Origin: Anaerocolumna cellulosilytica
Lineage (GTDB): Bacteria > Bacillota > Clostridia > Lachnospirales > Lachnospiraceae
Length of the DNA stretch: 64,000 bases
Reading direction: 5' to 3'
Assembly: GCF_014218335.1 (NCBI RefSeq)
Contig: NZ_AP023367.1
Location: 4,583,501-4,647,500 of the forward strand
The position numbers and the translations under genes are program-made. Positions 45,375 through 54,826 of this stretch are shown here, piece after piece; the first letter of the stretch is position 1; the number at the start of each line of letters is the position of its first letter. The notes beneath the pieces were generated by a model. It had not been told where the DNA came from and ran no database searches. It saw nothing but the letters and a program-made list of their open reading frames with translations.

Positions 45375-45608
45375 GTCGTTTTCCTCCAAATATTTTAATG
45401 CATTAAGCTTTCGTATCAATTTTCCTTTGCTTATAGATAGACCTAGGGTTACCGCTACATGCAAATAAGATACCACACTCAGCTACCAGCAATTATTTAG
45501 CTGCTATCGTATCCTTTCATGACAGCTTTAAAAATCCCAGGACTTATTTTTAATTTCATAAATTATTATAGTCTATATTACCTTGTAAATACAAGTGGAA
45601 ATAAATTA

Positions 45609-45650
45609 TTAAGTATTAAGTTCTCTTTAAGTTCTTAAGATTTTTTTAAG
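45609..45650. promoter_or_regulatory. TTAAG direct-repeat cluster, candidate response-regulator site
   Basis: TTAAG occurs at 45609, 45616, 45627, 45635 and 45646. Two pairs are spaced 11 bp (45616/45627 and 45635/45646), one helical turn, as typical for OmpR-family dimers. It lies between the regulator gene (minus) and the Big2 protein gene (plus), about 120 bp before the latter. Confidence 0.5.
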
Positions 45651-45767
45651 ATGTTGCCATGTTTCTGACAAAAACTAGTATTATAGTAATTTTATGATAG
45701 GTTAGTGGGAATCATTCTTTGGAATGATGCAATAAATAATGCAAGATTGGAATTGGAGGTCAATGCC

Positions 45768-46415
45768 ATGCGAAAAGGTTTCTTTAATAAGTGTCTTATG
45801 GCACTGGGCATGTGTTTATTTTTTACTGTAATTTTACCAATTCCTGTTGCCGGCACCGTTAAGACTGCAAGCGCAAGTACTATTGAAGAAGGGCAAAATG
45901 ATATTAAGTTAAATGTTAAAAGTAAGTCTCTGGTAAAAGATACCACGTTTACTTTAAAAACTTATAATGTTACCGATAAGCAAAAGGTGTCCTACAAATC
46001 AGGCTCCACTTCAATAGTTACGATTGATGATGCAGGACTTATTACTGCCGTTGATTTCGGAACTACTGTTATCACTGTTACCATAAAGGAAGGAGTCAAA
46101 ACAGTTACATCCTTGGAATGTGAAATAACTGTCGGCCCCCCTGCACTCAGTGTAAAATTAACAAAGTCCGAAATAACTCTGGCTGTTGGTGATAAAACCA
46201 CCCTTTCAGCTATTTTAAAACCAAACAATACAGTAGAAGAAGCGAAATTCTCCAGTAATGACTCTTCCATTGCAAGTGTCAGTATCGGAGGGCGTGTTAC
46301 CGCCAGAACAGTAGGTGTTACCTACATATTTGCATCCATTGGTAACGGTAAATATGATATGTGTAAAGTTACGGTAGTAGAGAAGCTAGAACAGACAGAC
46401 CAGTCAACTGAATAA
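45768..46415 (+). CDS. Secreted protein with bacterial Ig-like (Big2) domains
   Basis: A 215-residue protein with a signal peptide: basic MRKGFFNK, hydrophobic ALGMCLFFTVILPIPV, and a likely cleavage in the GTVKTASAS region. Two Ig-like repeats follow (about 45-120 and 125-205). The second has LTKSEITLAVGDKTTLSA and SSIASVSIGGRVTARTVG, the Big2 pattern. It probably acts outside the cell or on the wall; no sortase motif is present. GGAGG lies 8 nt before the ATG. It is divergent from the two-component genes and probably regulated by them (inference). Confidence 0.8.
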   Translation: MRKGFFNKCLMALGMCLFFTVILPIPVAGTVKTASASTIEEGQNDIKLNVKSKSLVKDTTFTLKTYNVTDKQKVSYKSGSTSIVTIDDAGLITAVDFGTTVITVTIKEGVKTVTSLECEITVGPPALSVKLTKSEITLAVGDKTTLSAILKPNNTVEEAKFSSNDSSIASVSIGGRVTARTVGVTYIFASIGNGKYDMCKVTVVEKLEQTDQSTE

Positions 46416-46436
46416 GGTAATCAGTACAAACCCATG

Positions 46437-46472
46437 AAAATCCCGGGATTCTAGTAAGAATCCCGGGATTTT
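46437..46472. terminator. Bidirectional terminator
   Basis: AAAATCCCGGGATTCT (46437-46452) and AGAATCCCGGGATTTT (46457-46472) form a perfect 16-bp stem with an AGTA loop. It lies between the convergent Big2 and flotillin genes. Confidence 0.88.
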
Positions 46473-46524
46473 ATCTTTACACCAATCTTTAACTTAATTA
46501 AGTACATTTAACAACTGCACATTG

Positions 46525-48006
46525 TCAGTCAACGGTTATATCTTCCTCATTCACTTTTTCTACAGGCATTGTATAGTCTTCTGTGCTTTTTTTAGCTGAC
46601 CCCGACATACCTTCACCTGAGAATTTAGCTTTTACAGCATCCATAAAATTAAAACCCGTCATAGCTTCTATTGTTTCTGGTAACTGGCTGATAATATCGG
46701 TTACATATCCGGATACTTTAGCTGCACCTTTTGCATTACCATCTGCACCGCTGCCATTGTCAATAATAACGATTTTTTCGGTTTTAGCCAAGGGTTCTGC
46801 TACTGAAGCTGCAATATCAGGCAATTTATCAATAATCATCTGTGTTACAGCCGCATTATTATAAAGTTTATAAGCAGCAGCCTTTTTCTCCATGGTCTCA
46901 GCTTCCGCTTTACCCTTTGCCAGAATGGCAGCAGCTTCTGCCTCACCTTTAATTCTTATAGCTTCTGCTTCCGCTTCTGCTTTTACCTTAATGGACATAC
47001 CGAAAGCTTCTGCATCTTTTAATTCTGAGTATTTTTTAGCATCCGCCTGCTTGCTAATCTTGTACATATCTGCATCGGCTTGTTTATTTACAGTTGCAAG
47101 AAGTTCTTTTTCACGTCTGCTTGCTTCTTTTTCCTGGATTTCTGTTTCTTTTTCCTTTTTGGTTAACTCAACTAACATGGCAGTTTCCGTAACCTCTTTG
47201 GCAACCTTGTTTTTCTCTATCTGATAGGCCGAGTCAGCTTTTGCTTTCACAGTTTCCTGTTCTTCACGATATGCCTGAATCTTTAATTCCTTTTCCTTAT
47301 TCGCTTCCGCCACGTGTGTTTCAGCAATAATTTTTGCTTCTTCGCCAAGCCTTTCTGCTTCAGATACCTTGATTTTGGTTTCTTTTAAGGCTTCTGCTTC
47401 TGCAATAGCTGCATTTTTCTTAACTTCTGCAATTCGTGGTTTACCAAGTGCCTCTAAGTATCCATTCTTATCAGATATATCACGAATGGTAAAGGCTTTT
47501 AATTCAAGACCCATACTGGAAAGACCTACTGCTGCTACCTCCTGAACCTGAGAGGCAAATTTTTCACGGTCTTTATAAATTTCTTCAACCGTCATTTTAG
47601 ATATGATTTCACGCAGCTTACCTTCTAATACGTCCTTCGCTGTGTCTTTTATAATGTCAATAGTCTGTTGCTCTTTACCTGTATAGAACTGCTCAACTGC
47701 ATTTAAGATGCTCTCTTTATCGCTTTTTACTTTAATAACTGCGACACCGTCTGCGCGGATATCAACACCTTGTTCTGTTCTGGCACCTTCTGTTCTGATT
47801 TCGATTTTCATATTCTCAAGAGAAATCTTATCGGAACGCTCCAGAAGTGGTATAACGAAACCACCTCCACCAGAGATGACTCTCTTTTTAAGACCTGTAA
47901 CTACCACAGCTTTGTCCTGGGGTACTCTTTTCCACATTGTTGTTATTAACAATACAAAAAGTAGTATCGCACCCACGATGCTTCCTGCAATAATAATTGC
48001 TTCCAT
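46525..48006 (-). CDS. floT: Flotillin-like membrane scaffold
   Basis: A 493-residue SPFH/flotillin protein. The N-terminal membrane segment is at about 5-27. The SPFH domain (about 28-200) begins WKRVPQDKAVVVTGLKKRV and includes GVDIRADGVAVIKVKS. A long Ala/Glu/Lys coiled coil follows (about 195-385), with EAEAIRIKGEAEAAAILAKG. The C-terminal part ends in a charged tail. From family knowledge such proteins organise functional membrane microdomains. AGGAGG lies 8 nt before the ATG. It follows an NfeD-family gene by 108 bp, the usual partner pair. Confidence 0.93.
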   Translation of the reverse strand: MEAIIIAGSIVGAILLFVLLITTMWKRVPQDKAVVVTGLKKRVISGGGGFVIPLLERSDKISLENMKIEIRTEGARTEQGVDIRADGVAVIKVKSDKESILNAVEQFYTGKEQQTIDIIKDTAKDVLEGKLREIISKMTVEEIYKDREKFASQVQEVAAVGLSSMGLELKAFTIRDISDKNGYLEALGKPRIAEVKKNAAIAEAEALKETKIKVSEAERLGEEAKIIAETHVAEANKEKELKIQAYREEQETVKAKADSAYQIEKNKVAKEVTETAMLVELTKKEKETEIQEKEASRREKELLATVNKQADADMYKISKQADAKKYSELKDAEAFGMSIKVKAEAEAEAIRIKGEAEAAAILAKGKAEAETMEKKAAAYKLYNNAAVTQMIIDKLPDIAASVAEPLAKTEKIVIIDNGSGADGNAKGAAKVSGYVTDIISQLPETIEAMTGFNFMDAVKAKFSGEGMSGSAKKSTEDYTMPVEKVNEEDITVD

Positions 48007-48114
48007 ACTTCCATCCTCCTATTGTTATTCCTAATTCCAAAAAACCAAAGCCGTTGTTATGTAAAGTGACTTCTCAAGTATCTTGGAATAATGTATATCT
48101 CGCAGTTGTCTGCG

Positions 48115-48660
48115 TTAGATATCATCAAAACTGGATACATAAAACACATGGTCCTCAATCCAGCATATGGCAACATCCTTACCAACCTTGATTTCAGAAC
48201 CATTGGTGGCTTTTGCGGGTGATACATAACTGTTATCATTTATAATATATCTTATCTCACCAAAGCCATTCTTAAATATGGTTTCTGAAACCACAGCCCT
48301 TAATCCTACCAAATCTTCAGCATTTGGTGTACTAGTATTTTGTGCATTTTTTAAAGGCTTAATCAGAAATCTGCTCATTGTCATACATACCAGAATACCT
48401 GCGGCGAGAGCCGCCAGCAAAATCAATAGTTTGCCAAGAGCAGGAAAATAATCGCTAAATATCCATCCCACTCCACCAAAGACTGTAGAAAACAGTACAA
48501 AAAGAATTGGATTAAATGGTAAGAAAAAAGAGTTTCCTAAAAAATCTATATCCAAATCCAGTCCATCAATTCCAAAAGCTTCAAACAAGCTTCCGAATAG
48601 AAAGGAAATTACTAGTAGTCCGATTCCTGTAAAAAAACACACCTGAAACACCAAAAGCAT
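48115..48660 (-). CDS. NfeD-like membrane protein
   Basis: A 181-residue protein with membrane segments at about 3-25, 48-66 and 73-95, then a soluble C-terminal beta-barrel (about 110-180) of the NfeD/OB type. That domain reads DLVGLRAVVSETIFKNGFG, with the EDLVG.. opening. No protease domain is fused, so it is the short form that partners flotillin. GGGAGG lies 9 nt before the ATG. It is first in a two-gene unit with floT and has a promoter at 48798-48825. Confidence 0.82.
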   Translation of the reverse strand: MLLVFQVCFFTGIGLLVISFLFGSLFEAFGIDGLDLDIDFLGNSFFLPFNPILFVLFSTVFGGVGWIFSDYFPALGKLLILLAALAAGILVCMTMSRFLIKPLKNAQNTSTPNAEDLVGLRAVVSETIFKNGFGEIRYIINDNSYVSPAKATNGSEIKVGKDVAICWIEDHVFYVSSFDDI

Positions 48661-48797
48661 ACTTATACACCTCCCGCTCTAGCCTATTGTTATGTAAGAT
48701 ATTGCTTTATTATATTGTATATCTCCTGCATTAAGTACTTCTTACGCTATTATTAAAATTAGATTAGAAAACGCTCCAAATTTTGTCTGGTACTAAT

Positions 48798-48825
48798 ATT
48801 GTAACATTTTTTCATGTTAAGTCAA
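48798..48825 (-). promoter_or_regulatory. nfeD-floT promoter
   Basis: Minus strand: TTGACT (48820-48825), 16 bp, TACAAT (48798-48803). The 5' untranslated region would be about 130 nt. Confidence 0.55.
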
Positions 48826-48869
48826 CTTTATACTTTTCTTTGACAGTATATTAGTTTTCACTCCAAAGA

Positions 48870-48898
48870 TTGACATTTATTACTATTTGTGATAGATT
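48870..48898 (+). promoter_or_regulatory. Cold-shock gene promoter
   Basis: Plus strand: TTGACA (48870-48875), 17 bp, TAGATT (48893-48898). It gives a leader of about 125 nt before the start at 49030, as usual for cold-shock genes whose 5' region acts as thermosensor. A small inverted repeat TTAGC/GCTAA occurs in it (about 48963-48976). Confidence 0.6.
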
Positions 48899-49029
48899 TA
48901 GACTATCATTATAAGCGTAATCTGTCAACAATCCCTATAAGTGATACAGTACATCTCATCTTATTAGCGGCTAATAGGATAGATTACCCGGATAGTGAAT
49001 AAATATTTTTTAGTACTAGGAGGTTAAGT

Positions 49030-49230
49030 ATGAATAAGGGAACAGTTAAATGGTTCAACGCAAAAAAGGGGTTTGGTTTTATCTCAGATGAAGAAGGCAA
49101 AGATATTTTTGTTCACTTCTCCGCTATAACAATGGACGGCTTTAAGGTTCTTGAAGAAGGACAGGCTGTAGCATTTGATATTGTTAACGGAGAAAAAGGA
49201 CCTCAGGCTGCTAATGTAACAGCCGTGTAA
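49030..49230 (+). CDS. Cold-shock protein (CspA family)
   Basis: A 66-residue single cold-shock domain. [16 protein letters not shown] holds RNP1 (KGFGFI) and DIFVHFSAI holds RNP2 (DIFVHF). It binds single-stranded RNA or DNA and melts structure in mRNA. The length is exactly that of the family. TAGGAGG lies 6-7 nt before the ATG. It is monocistronic with a long leader and a 20-bp perfect terminator after it, shared with convergent purH. Confidence 0.96.
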   Translation: MNKGTVKWFNAKKGFGFISDEEGKDIFVHFSAITMDGFKVLEEGQAVAFDIVNGEKGPQAANVTAV

Positions 49231-49374
49231 TTTAAACGTATTTCAGTTATAATCAGAAGTCTACGTTATAAACTGCATCTCTGCTTCGTGATACACCAGA
49301 GGTTCAGACGCATATACATAAATGAATACTATTTCATGTACTATAATATAGATTTTACATAAGGGGTTATAACG

Positions 49375-49424
49375 AAAAAGGATAATGCAGATTTTCTTAA
49401 ACGGAAATCTGCATTATCCTTTTT
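49375..49424. terminator. Bidirectional terminator
   Basis: AAAAAGGATAATGCAGATTT (49375-49394) and its exact complement at 49405-49424 form a 20-bp stem with a 10-nt loop. T-runs are within the arms on both strands. It separates the cold-shock gene and purH. Confidence 0.88.
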
Positions 49425-49434
49425 AATCTACTTA

Positions 49435-50988
49435 TTAATGTTTAAAATGTCTCATTCCTGTAAATACCATGGCTATTCCATATTCATTGCACTTATTAAT
49501 GGAATCTTCATCCCTTACAGAGCCACCTGGTTGAATAATGGCAGTAATACCTGCCTGATGAGCAGCCTCCACGCAATCATCAAAAGGGAAGAAAGCATCA
49601 GAAGCTAACACCGCATCTCTTGCTGCGTCTTCACCTATTAACTCACCGGCGTGTTCAATGCTTTGTCTTGTTGCCCACACACGATTTACCTGCCCCGGCC
49701 CAATTCCAATACTTTGTCTGTCCTTTGCAAGTGCAATACCATTGGACTTCACAAACTTAACAACCCTCCAGGCAAATAATAAATCGTTCATTTCTTTTTC
49801 ACTTGGAACACGGGCTGTAACAACCTTCATATCCTCTTCTACTAATAACTTACTATCAATGGTCTGCACAATTAAACCACCATTTACCTTTTTTAAATCA
49901 TATGCATTTTCATTCTGTGGTACTTCAATCTCTGTAAGCTTAAGAACCCTCACATTTTTCTTTGTCTGCAATAATGCCAAAGCTTCTTTTTCATAATCCG
50001 GTGCAACAATCACTTCTAAGAATACCTTAACCATATCCTCCGCCATCTTTAGAGTAACCATACGATTTGCCACTACAATTCCTCCAAAGATAGAAACCTT
50101 GTCGGCTTCATAGGCTTTATTCCAGGCCTCATATATATTCTCACTGCTGCCCACACCACAAGGATTTCCATGTTTGCAGGCAACCACTGTAGGTTCTGTA
50201 AATTCTTTTAGCAATTCAAGTGCGCCGTTAGTATCATTAATATTATTAAAGGATAACTCTTTTCCATTTAACTGTACAGCATCTGCTATAGAACCTGTCA
50301 ACCTGCCAATTTCCCTGTAAAAGGCTGCTTTTTGATGGGGATTTTCTCCATAACGCATGTCCTGAACCTTTTCAAAGGTCATGGTAAGAGTGTCTGGAAG
50401 TTCCGTATCCTTTCTTTCCTTTCGAAGATAGTCTGCAATCATAGTGTCATAGCTTGAAGTGTGCATAAATACCTTTTGCATCAGATAGAATTTCGTGTCT
50501 AAAGATACTGCACCTTCTCCCTTTAGCTCCTTTAAGACCTTGGTATAATCATCAGGGTCAACAACAACTGCAACATCCTGATAGTTTTTTGCAGCACTGC
50601 GAAGCATGGTAGGCCCACCAATATCAATGTTTTCTACTGCCTCTTCTCTGGTAACCCCATCCTTTAATATAGTTGCCTTAAAAGGATACAAATTTACCAC
50701 AACAATATCTATGGTCTCTACTTCAAGCTCCTTTAACTGTTCCATATGTTCTTTCTTGCTTCTCATCGCTAATAACCCGGCATGAACTTTCGGATGCAGT
50801 GTTTTAACTCTGCCATCCAGACATTCCGGAAAACCTGTTACTTCCGAAATTTCTATGGCTGCTATTCCTGCCTCTTTTAACTTACCATAAGTTCCTCCGG
50901 TAGAAATAATTTCTATGCCCATTCCCACTAATTCCTTGGCAAATTCTACAATACCGGTCTTGTCTGATACACTAATTAATGCTCTCAT
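49435..50988 (-). CDS. purH: AICAR transformylase/IMP cyclohydrolase
   Basis: Bifunctional enzyme for the last two steps to IMP. The product is 517 residues. The N-terminal cyclohydrolase domain has [13 protein letters not shown] and [14 protein letters not shown], with [15 protein letters not shown] near 65. The C-terminal transformylase has [15 protein letters not shown] near 207, [11 protein letters not shown] near 265 and DAFFPFDD near 445. I set the start at MRALISVSD, where AAGGAGAG lies 5 nt upstream. An ATG 36 bp earlier is in frame but sits in the riboswitch terminator's T-run. A ZTP riboswitch precedes it. Confidence 0.96.
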   Translation of the reverse strand: MRALISVSDKTGIVEFAKELVGMGIEIISTGGTYGKLKEAGIAAIEISEVTGFPECLDGRVKTLHPKVHAGLLAMRSKKEHMEQLKELEVETIDIVVVNLYPFKATILKDGVTREEAVENIDIGGPTMLRSAAKNYQDVAVVVDPDDYTKVLKELKGEGAVSLDTKFYLMQKVFMHTSSYDTMIADYLRKERKDTELPDTLTMTFEKVQDMRYGENPHQKAAFYREIGRLTGSIADAVQLNGKELSFNNINDTNGALELLKEFTEPTVVACKHGNPCGVGSSENIYEAWNKAYEADKVSIFGGIVVANRMVTLKMAEDMVKVFLEVIVAPDYEKEALALLQTKKNVRVLKLTEIEVPQNENAYDLKKVNGGLIVQTIDSKLLVEEDMKVVTARVPSEKEMNDLLFAWRVVKFVKSNGIALAKDRQSIGIGPGQVNRVWATRQSIEHAGELIGEDAARDAVLASDAFFPFDDCVEAAHQAGITAIIQPGGSVRDEDSINKCNEYGIAMVFTGMRHFKH

Positions 50989-51014
50989 ACTACTCTCCTT
51001 TTGTATTTTAATAG

Positions 51015-51073
51015 AAAAAACCACCCAGGTAACCGGGTAATATACATACTTATATATGTATCGTTACCTAAGG
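51015..51073 (-). terminator. Terminator of the ZTP riboswitch
   Basis: On the minus strand CCTTAGGTAAC can pair with GTTACCTGGG, followed by GG and six T (51015-51020). An alternative hairpin, GGTAA..TTACC with GATACATA/TATGTATC-like arms, can form within it. Presumably ZTP binding prevents the terminator. Confidence 0.75.
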
Positions 51074-51147
51074 CTGCCCAGGCGGTCGGCTATTATTATT
51101 TTGTACTCCCCGTGGGTAAACTCCCACTTTCCGCCAGTCGTACAAAT
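51074..51147 (-). ncRNA. ZTP (pfl) riboswitch upstream of purH
   Basis: The minus-strand RNA contains TTTGTACGACTGGCGG, then GTGGGAG..ACCCAC hairpin, GGGGAGTACAAAA closing P1, and after a short linker CCGACCGCCTGGGCAG. The ACTGGCG, GGGGAG and CCGCCTGGGCA blocks are the hallmarks of the pfl/ZTP class. CCGCC can form the known pseudoknot with GGCGG. ZTP (or ZMP) accumulates when folate-dependent AICAR transformylation fails, so control of purH is the textbook context. An overlapping terminator follows directly. Confidence 0.9.
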
Positions 51148-51433
51148 CTGCCTATAGTATACCTTACTATATTTATTATTTCAAGTTGTTTTTGCAAGCA
51201 GCTACAACAAGTTAGTTGCCGAGTCTACACTTTAGAAAGTTTTAAGGAATGCTATTTGCTATTTGGTATTTCCTGTTATATAATAAACACCATACAATAC
51301 AAGCTGAATTTATTCAACTTACAATGTTTATATTATATGTCAAATAGAAATCTAAAAATGTAACACAGAAATGTCTAAGAGGCATAAAACAGGGCAGTAT
51401 AAGTAAGAGCTTCCCTGTGAAAGGAGTTTATTT

Positions 51434-52090
51434 GTGAAAAGATTGAAAATGACTGATATTTTGATTGGTATTGTATTTACCTTTCTGTTTATATCTGTTG
51501 GAGTCATTGCAGCTGTCAACTTCCGCTACCTTTATTATTTTGATATTAATTATCTGAAAATCCCCGAACTTTCAGGACTGGATGCGGCTATAATCCGCGA
51601 AAATTATGATGCTTTAATCGATTATAATTCTCCATTTTTTAAAGGTGGGTTAAACTTTCCGACTCTCCCCGCCTCTGCCTCTGGTTTACAACATTTTGAA
51701 GAAGTAAAGAGTATATTTATGTCCTTTTATTTTATTGCTTTTATCAGTTTTGTACTTGCTCTTATCATTATTCTGTACAAAAAAAGAAAGCGTGATTACA
51801 GTTATTTATTTATCTCCTCCCTAACAGTGATTATACTTCCAATCATTGTAGCTATAGGCTGCGCCATAAATTTTGATGCCGCCTTTATATTCTTTCATAA
51901 GATATTTTTTCGAAATGACTATTGGATGTTCGACCCGGTTACCGACCCGGTCATAACCATATTGCCGGACACATTTTTTCTCCATAGCCTGCTGTTTATT
52001 ATTGCCTGTGTTCTATTAGGCAGTATTCTACTATACACTATCTACCGAATACTCATAAATAGAAGGTGGTCTTCTTTAACTTTAAAATAA
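51434..52090 (+). CDS. TIGR01906/DUF1461 integral membrane protein, Lit-like
   Basis: A 218-residue protein with four membrane segments (about 9-30, 93-113, 123-147 and 185-207). A loop of about 60 residues lies outside between the first two. The segment FHKIFFRNDYWMFDPVTDPV near 155 is the family's conserved His-containing motif. From family knowledge some members are Lit, the lipoprotein intramolecular transacylase that moves an acyl chain to the N-terminal Cys of lipoproteins; whether this one does so is inference. It starts at GTG with AAGGAG 7 nt upstream. It is a single-gene unit divergent from purH. Confidence 0.75.
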   Translation: MKRLKMTDILIGIVFTFLFISVGVIAAVNFRYLYYFDINYLKIPELSGLDAAIIRENYDALIDYNSPFFKGGLNFPTLPASASGLQHFEEVKSIFMSFYFIAFISFVLALIIILYKKRKRDYSYLFISSLTVIILPIIVAIGCAINFDAAFIFFHKIFFRNDYWMFDPVTDPVITILPDTFFLHSLLFIIACVLLGSILLYTIYRILINRRWSSLTLK

Positions 52091-52171
52091 GAATTCACAC
52101 TGAATATAGTCTGCTACTATATTCAAAGTACGAACAGCAATAAAGTAAATATATACTCTCGCTTACAAAAT

Positions 52172-52232
52172 AAAATGCTCACTTACCACCTACTGTTTTA
52201 TAGCCAACTGTAGGATGTAAATGAGCATTTTA
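52172..52232. terminator. Bidirectional terminator
   Basis: AAAATGCTCACTTAC and GTAAATGAGCATTTT form a long stem (one mismatch) extended by CCTAC/GTAGG. T-rich ends are found on both strands. It separates the convergent Lit-like gene and phoR. Confidence 0.82.
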
Positions 52233-52299
52233 AATATAAAGTATTATAACTAGCTATTCAACCTATTTAAATGGCATGAACCTATCAAATCAAATGAAC

Positions 52300-54048
52300 T
52301 TATTTGAGTCCTGCCAGGTAGGGAAAGCTGATTTTAAATTCTGTTCCAACGCCTAAGGTACTATCTACCTGAATATTTCCATTATAAAGCTCTACAATAT
52401 GCTTTACTATGGACAAGCCAAGACCAGTCCCGCCTTGCTTTCTGGAACGTCCCCTATCTACCCGGTAGAATCGTTCAAAAATTCTAGCCAGATGTTCTTT
52501 CTCGATTCCAATACCGGTATCCTTAATTTGTACAAACAATGTATTCCCTTCCTCCAGACAATCAACGGAAATAGTTCCTTCCTCCGTATATTTAATAGCA
52601 TTGTCTAGCAGGTTGATAAATAATTGCTTCATACGGTCTGGATTACAGTAAAAGGGTCTTACATAAGGCTTCGGGCAGAAATTTATCTTTACCTTATCGG
52701 TAATCTTTGGCTGAAGCAGCTCAATCACCGCATTAATGGTTTCATTTATATCACAGGGCAAGGATTCATATTCCCTTTTTGATTCAATTTCTGATAATAA
52801 CAATATGTCCTGTATCAGACTATATAACCGTTCCGCTTCTATATCTATAATATCGAGAAAACGGTTTGCTATTGCTTCATCCTTAATTGCTCCGTTTTTT
52901 AGTGTATCAATAAAGCCTCGGATTGAGGTTAATGGTGTCTTCAATTCGTGAGTTACATTGGATACAAAATCTGTACGTATACTTTCTAGTTTTTTAAGCT
53001 GTGTAACATCCTCAATAATCAAAAGTACACCAAAATAATGTTCGCCTTCCAGACCAAGTGGTGTTGCTGTAACTCTGATGTTACGTATTGTTTTCTTTAA
53101 CAGGGTTCCCTCTTTTGTCACACTGCTATTCGTGTCCCTTACCTGATCAATGGCATCAAATACCGCAGCATTTCGTAAGAAATTATATAAGGATACACCC
53201 TGAATTATTTCTTTATCCGGCTTAACCACTTCTAAAAAAGCTTTATTGTAAAATAATATCTCGCTGGTATCTCCAATTGCTACTACGCCGGCTGTCATAC
53301 TGCTCAACATAGCTTCCAATTCAGCATTTCTCTTGGTTAAATTATCAATTGTACCTTTTAGATTAGCAGCCATAATATTAAAAGAATCAGCCAGTTTTCC
53401 TACAACGGATTTGTCCCTTGTATATATCTTAATATTATAATCGCCTTCAGATATACGCCCTGCGGCTCTTGCTACTTCGTTAACAGGCTTTGCCAACAGG
53501 TTCGTAAATACTGCTGCTGCAATTACTGCAAGTATAAAACAAAGTATGATAGCATACACTATGGAATCTGCAAACTGTCTGTTTAAAAATTTAATTTGGG
53601 CTATGGGCAGGGATATTCGCAGTACTCCTTCTAAATCTCCGTTCTTTAGTGGGACAGCACTATAGGAATACTCCTGTCCCATAGTTTTGGAATAACGGTT
53701 AACAGTTACACTGTTACCCCTTAAAGCACCTATAACCTCTTCCCGGCTTTTGTGATTTTCCAGTCTTTCCTCGGTACTAGAGTCTGCCAGCACCTTTCCC
53801 TCTTTATCAATTAAAGTGATACGAAACTTATATTTTACCGAATATTTTAGTACAAAGGTTTCATAATCATTATTGGAATCCATTTCTTCCTCTGAAAAAA
53901 TATCTGCCATCAGTTTTGCCTGATTCAAATAATACTCCTGGCTTTGCTCATAGACATACTCATAGCCTTTATTCCAGAAAATAAATGCAGACATGCCAAT
54001 GGCGAGCAGGATGATAGCAAGGTAACTGAAATATAGTTTCTTATGCAT
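52300..54048 (-). CDS. phoR: Phosphate sensor histidine kinase PhoR
   Basis: A 582-residue kinase. Membrane segments at about 5-25 and 163-185 flank an extracellular domain. A HAMP domain (about 187-240), a PAS domain (about 245-340) and HisKA with SNVTHELKTPLTSIRGF (phospho-His about 360) follow. HATPase_c has LDNAIKYTEEG, KDTGIGI and GGTGLGLSIVKHI. The PAS domain and its place 12 bp after phoB mark it as PhoR. It responds to phosphate limitation through the Pst transporter and PhoU. AGGAGG lies 6 nt before the ATG. It is last in the pst-pho cluster. Confidence 0.93.
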   Translation of the reverse strand: MHKKLYFSYLAIILLAIGMSAFIFWNKGYEYVYEQSQEYYLNQAKLMADIFSEEEMDSNNDYETFVLKYSVKYKFRITLIDKEGKVLADSSTEERLENHKSREEVIGALRGNSVTVNRYSKTMGQEYSYSAVPLKNGDLEGVLRISLPIAQIKFLNRQFADSIVYAIILCFILAVIAAAVFTNLLAKPVNEVARAAGRISEGDYNIKIYTRDKSVVGKLADSFNIMAANLKGTIDNLTKRNAELEAMLSSMTAGVVAIGDTSEILFYNKAFLEVVKPDKEIIQGVSLYNFLRNAAVFDAIDQVRDTNSSVTKEGTLLKKTIRNIRVTATPLGLEGEHYFGVLLIIEDVTQLKKLESIRTDFVSNVTHELKTPLTSIRGFIDTLKNGAIKDEAIANRFLDIIDIEAERLYSLIQDILLLSEIESKREYESLPCDINETINAVIELLQPKITDKVKINFCPKPYVRPFYCNPDRMKQLFINLLDNAIKYTEEGTISVDCLEEGNTLFVQIKDTGIGIEKEHLARIFERFYRVDRGRSRKQGGTGLGLSIVKHIVELYNGNIQVDSTLGVGTEFKISFPYLAGLK

Positions 54049-54060
54049 GAAAAACCTCCT

Positions 54061-54765
54061 TTATGCAAATTTATATCCCATACCTCGTACTGTCTTAATA
54101 TATATCGGATGACTTTCATCCTGTTCAATTTTTTTACGCAAATTACTAACATGAACATCCACAGTCCTGGTTTCTCCAATATAGTCGTAGCCCCATACCT
54201 TTTCAAGTAAGTTATCCCTTGTAAATACGATTCCTCGATTTTTAGCTAAAAGATACAAAAGTTCAAACTCTTTATAAGATAATTCCACTGCTTCACCCCT
54301 TACAGTTACGGTCCGTCTTGACCGGTTAAGCTCCAGATAATCTATAACAATCTTTTCTTCTTTTTCTGCTTCATCTGTCTCAAAGCTGGCCTCACTTCTT
54401 CTAAGAACTGCTTTTATTCTTGCTAAAAGCTCATGCACACCAAACGGTTTTACCAAGTAATCATCGGAGCCAACTTCCAGCCCTACTACCTTACTGATTT
54501 CATCACCTTTTGCAGTGAGGAAAATAACCGGAAGTGTTCTGTGTGGCTTACCTGCCCGGATACGGCGTAAAACTTCAATACCATCAATACCCGGAAGCAT
54601 CCAATCCAGCAATACAATATCGATTTTTTCTTTATCAATCAATTCTAACGCTGTCTCTCCGCTATCTGCCTGTATTACTCGAAAACCATCCCTTTCTAAA
54701 TTGTAGGTCAGCAATTCTAAAATATGTTCTTCATCATCCACTGCTAAAACAGTCTTCATATTCAC
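54061..54765 (-). CDS. phoB: Phosphate regulon response regulator PhoB
   Basis: A 234-residue OmpR-family regulator (PhoB/PhoP type). The receiver has DDEEHILELL at the start (Asp10-Asp11), DIVLLDWMLPGIDG with phospho-Asp near 55, FLTAKGDE and YLVKPFG near 106. The winged helix has LLEKVWGYDYIGETRTVDVH and the C-terminus KTVRGMGYKFA. It is expected to bind the Pho boxes upstream of pstS (59562-59606). GAGG lies 6 nt before the ATG. It sits between phoU (62 bp away) and phoR (12 bp). Confidence 0.94.
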   Translation of the reverse strand: MNMKTVLAVDDEEHILELLTYNLERDGFRVIQADSGETALELIDKEKIDIVLLDWMLPGIDGIEVLRRIRAGKPHRTLPVIFLTAKGDEISKVVGLEVGSDDYLVKPFGVHELLARIKAVLRRSEASFETDEAEKEEKIVIDYLELNRSRRTVTVRGEAVELSYKEFELLYLLAKNRGIVFTRDNLLEKVWGYDYIGETRTVDVHVSNLRKKIEQDESHPIYIKTVRGMGYKFA

Positions 54766-54826
54766 CTCTTATTCCACCTATTGAATCGCGTACATTGCGT
54801 TTTGATCTATAGAGCATCCAGTATTA

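Noticed and set aside
45375-45540. Possible seventh copy of the recurrent hairpin leader before the response regulator
   Set aside because: GAAAGGATAC followed by GCAGC/GCTG pairing is only loosely similar, and the gene's true start has an ordinary GGAGG 7 nt upstream.
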